Source of the DNA: Rhodospirillaceae bacterium
GTDB taxonomy: Bacteria; Pseudomonadota; Alphaproteobacteria; UBA7985
Assembly: GCA_002700865.1 (NCBI GenBank)
Contig: PAFB01000087.1
Location: 1 to 8,003, forward strand
Length of the DNA stretch: 8,003 nucleotides
Direction: 5' to 3'
The notes beneath the pieces were generated by a model. It searched no databases. It was given only the letters and a program-made list of their open reading frames with translations, and had not been told where the DNA came from. Positions within the stretch are counted from its first letter, which is position 1. Each line of letters opens with the position of its first letter. Shown here piece by piece: positions 6,300-8,003 of the stretch. Made by a program: the position numbers and the translations under genes.

Positions 6300-8003
6300 C
6301 TAAGCGGGTGCGTCAACGGACGCTTTCTCCACCCGGACAGCGGAGAATTTGAACTCAGGAATCTTGCCAAACGGGTCGAGCGCTGAGTTGGTGAGAATGT
6401 TCGCGGCCGCTTCGACATAGGCAAAGGGCAGAAACACCTGATCTGGGGAAACCGCGCGGTCTTCGCGAACCATGACATTCAGGCTGCCGCGACGCGTGGT
6501 GAGGCTAATCATATCGCCCGGCACGGCGCCAATTTTGCGCAGCGTGCTTGGGTGCATGGAGCAGTTTGCCTCCGGTTCAAGCGCGTCCAGAACGCTGGCG
6601 CGGCGCGTCATCGAACCAGTGTGCCAGTGTTCCAGCTGCCGGCCAGTGATCAGGATCATCGGAAACTCATCATCCGGTGTCTCATCCGGCGCCACCAGAT
6701 TGGCGGGCGTGAACCGTGCTCGGCCCTCAGCGCGAGGGAAGCCCTCGCCAAAGACAATCGCCTGACCCGGGTCTTCGGGGCTGAGCGACGGGTAGGTTAC
6801 AGCGTTCTCGTCCAGCAAGCGGTCCCACGTGATGTTATCGAGCGATTTCATGCTCTGCTTCATCTCTGCAAAGACTTCGCTGGGGTGCTCATAGGTCCAG
6901 TCCAGGCCCAGACGCTTGGCGAGTTCGTTGGTGATGGCCCAGTCTTCGTGTGCCTGACCGGGTGAGGGCACCGCAGGTCGGCCCATTTGAACTTGCCGAT
7001 TTGTGTTGGTCACCGTACCGGTCTTTTCCGGCCAAGCGGCGGCAGGCAGGATAACGTCGGCATAGTTCGCGGTCTCCGTGAGGAAAATATCCTGCACCAC
7101 CAGATGTTCGAGCTTTGCCAGTGCATCGCGCGCGTGGTCAACGTCAGGGTCAGACATCGCGGGGTTCTCGCCCAGGACGTACATGCCTTTGATCCGGTCG
7201 TCGTGGACTGCGTCCATGATTTCAACAACGGTCAGACCGCGTTGGCTGGCAATATCTTCGCCGCCGTCGTTCCAGATTTCGTGGAAAGCTGTCCGCACGC
7301 CTTCGTCTTCAACCGACTGATAATCGGGCAGGAACATCGGAATCAAACCCGCATCGGATGCGCCTTGCACGTTGTTTTGTCCCCGCAGTGGGTGCAGGCC
7401 TGACCCCGGCCGCCCAACATGCCCGCACATCAGCGCCAGCGAGATCAGGCAGCGGGAATTGTCCGTGCCGTGGATATGCTGGGAGATACCCATGCCCCAG
7501 AAAATCATACCGGCCTTGGCCGTGGCAAAGTCACGGGCGACAGCACGAAGAACGTCGGCTTCAATCCCGCAAATCGGGGCCATCTTTTCCGGGGTGAAGT
7601 CGGCCAAATGCGCCTTCATCGCATCCCAGTTCTCAGTAAATCCGTCGATATACTGCTGGTCGTAGAGCTCTTCTTCCACAATCACGTTCATCACTGCGTT
7701 GAGCATGGCAACGTCGGTGCCCGGCTTGAATTGCAGCGAGTGCGTGGCGTAGCGCTTCAGGCCCATCCCGCGCGGATCCATCAGGATCAACTTGCCGCCG
7801 CGCTTGGTGAACTGCTTGAAGTAGGTCGCGGCGACTGGGTGGTTTTCGATCGGGTTCGCGCCGATGACGATAGCGACATCAGCGTTCTCAATCTCGTTAA
7901 AGGTCGCCGTAACCGCGCCTGAGCCAACATTTTCCAAGAGTGCCGCAACCGATGACGCGTGGCACAGGCGGGTACAGTGATCGACATTATTGTGGCCAAA
8001 ACC
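6300..8003 (-). CDS. fdhA: Formate dehydrogenase alpha subunit, molybdopterin type, 5' end beyond window
   Basis: The open frame enters at the right edge and gives 567 residues before a TAG. It is the catalytic and C-terminal part of a molybdopterin (Mo or W) formate dehydrogenase, which oxidises formate to CO2. Near the fragment start, N-N-V-D-H-C-T-R-L-C-H puts the probable metal-ligand Cys at fragment residue 14, with the catalytic His beside it at 15. L-R-G-Q-N-N-V-Q-G follows; its Arg at fragment residue 207 should match the formate-binding Arg of this family. The last 120 or so residues form the dinucleotide-binding domain, with I-T-G-R-Q-L-E-H-W-H. Cysteine, not selenocysteine, is used. 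The missing N-terminus probably carries the iron-sulfur clusters. The style resembles two-subunit NAD-dependent FDH1 enzymes as I recall them. A TTG at 7937 is internal and is not the start. fhs follows after 39 bp. Confidence 0.93.
   Translation of the reverse strand, partial: GFGHNNVDHCTRLCHASSVAALLENVGSGAVTATFNEIENADVAIVIGANPIENHPVAATYFKQFTKRGGKLILMDPRGMGLKRYATHSLQFKPGTDVAMLNAVMNVIVEEELYDQQYIDGFTENWDAMKAHLADFTPEKMAPICGIEADVLRAVARDFATAKAGMIFWGMGISQHIHGTDNSRCLISLALMCGHVGRPGSGLHPLRGQNNVQGASDAGLIPMFLPDYQSVEDEGVRTAFHEIWNDGGEDIASQRGLTVVEIMDAVHDDRIKGMYVLGENPAMSDPDVDHARDALAKLEHLVVQDIFLTETANYADVILPAAAWPEKTGTVTNTNRQVQMGRPAVPSPGQAHEDWAITNELAKRLGLDWTYEHPSEVFAEMKQSMKSLDNITWDRLLDENAVTYPSLSPEDPGQAIVFGEGFPRAEGRARFTPANLVAPDETPDDEFPMILITGRQLEHWHTGSMTRRASVLDALEPEANCSMHPSTLRKIGAVPGDMISLTTRRGSLNVMVREDRAVSPDQVFLPFAYVEAAANILTNSALDPFGKIPEFKFSAVRVEKASVDAPA

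Noticed and set aside
5022..6386. Plus-strand open frame of 454 codons opposite fhs and the end of fdhA
   Set aside because: It is long but crosses two well-supported minus-strand genes, is rich in unusual residue combinations and has no recognisable domain. It is a mirror of the codon bias on the real strand.
6300..7937. Formate dehydrogenase starting at the TTG at 7937
   Set aside because: The frame stays open to the right edge, and the upstream 22 codons encode the conserved N-N-V-D-H-C-T-R-L-C-H active-site segment, so the TTG is an internal Leu codon.

Overview
The window looks like chromosomal DNA of an alphaproteobacterium, most likely of the Rhodobacteraceae/Roseobacter group. This rests on the GC-rich coding bias and on the character of the GalU, formate-tetrahydrofolate ligase and molybdenum/tungsten formate dehydrogenase proteins. 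It is an inference from recalled family features, not a database match. Every stretch is accounted for by six protein genes and short intergenic gaps. I see no tRNA, rRNA, CRISPR array, insertion sequence or phage gene.

Layout: (1) 1-1177, minus strand: a serine hydrolase of the beta-lactamase/family VIII esterase fold. It reads off the left edge and lacks only its last few residues. (2) 1178-1624: a divergent intergenic region holding a perfect 9-bp inverted repeat that overlaps a possible promoter. (3) 1625-2539, plus: a LysR-type regulator. (4) 2573-3511, plus: a six-bladed propeller hydrolase of the SMP-30/gluconolactonase/strictosidine synthase-like group, 33 bp after the regulator and probably co-transcribed with it. 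(5) 3618-4514, plus: galU. (6) 4537-4557: a strong GC hairpin between convergent genes. (7) 4584-6260, minus: fhs. (8) 6300-8003, minus: the C-terminal 567 residues of a formate dehydrogenase alpha subunit, whose 5' end lies beyond the right edge.

Two functional groups stand out. On the left, two predicted ester/lactone hydrolases flank a LysR regulator, one divergent and one downstream, which suggests a small regulated catabolic unit with unknown substrate. On the right, formate dehydrogenase and formate-tetrahydrofolate ligase lie 39 bp apart on the same strand. They probably form one C1 operon covering the two fates of formate: oxidation to CO2, or ATP-dependent capture as 10-formyl-tetrahydrofolate. 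galU, supplying UDP-glucose for envelope sugars, stands between the two groups and appears independent of both.

I found no clearly new system. The best leads are the regulatory architecture at 1530-1575, the hydrolase-regulator-lactonase grouping, and the fdhA-fhs linkage.
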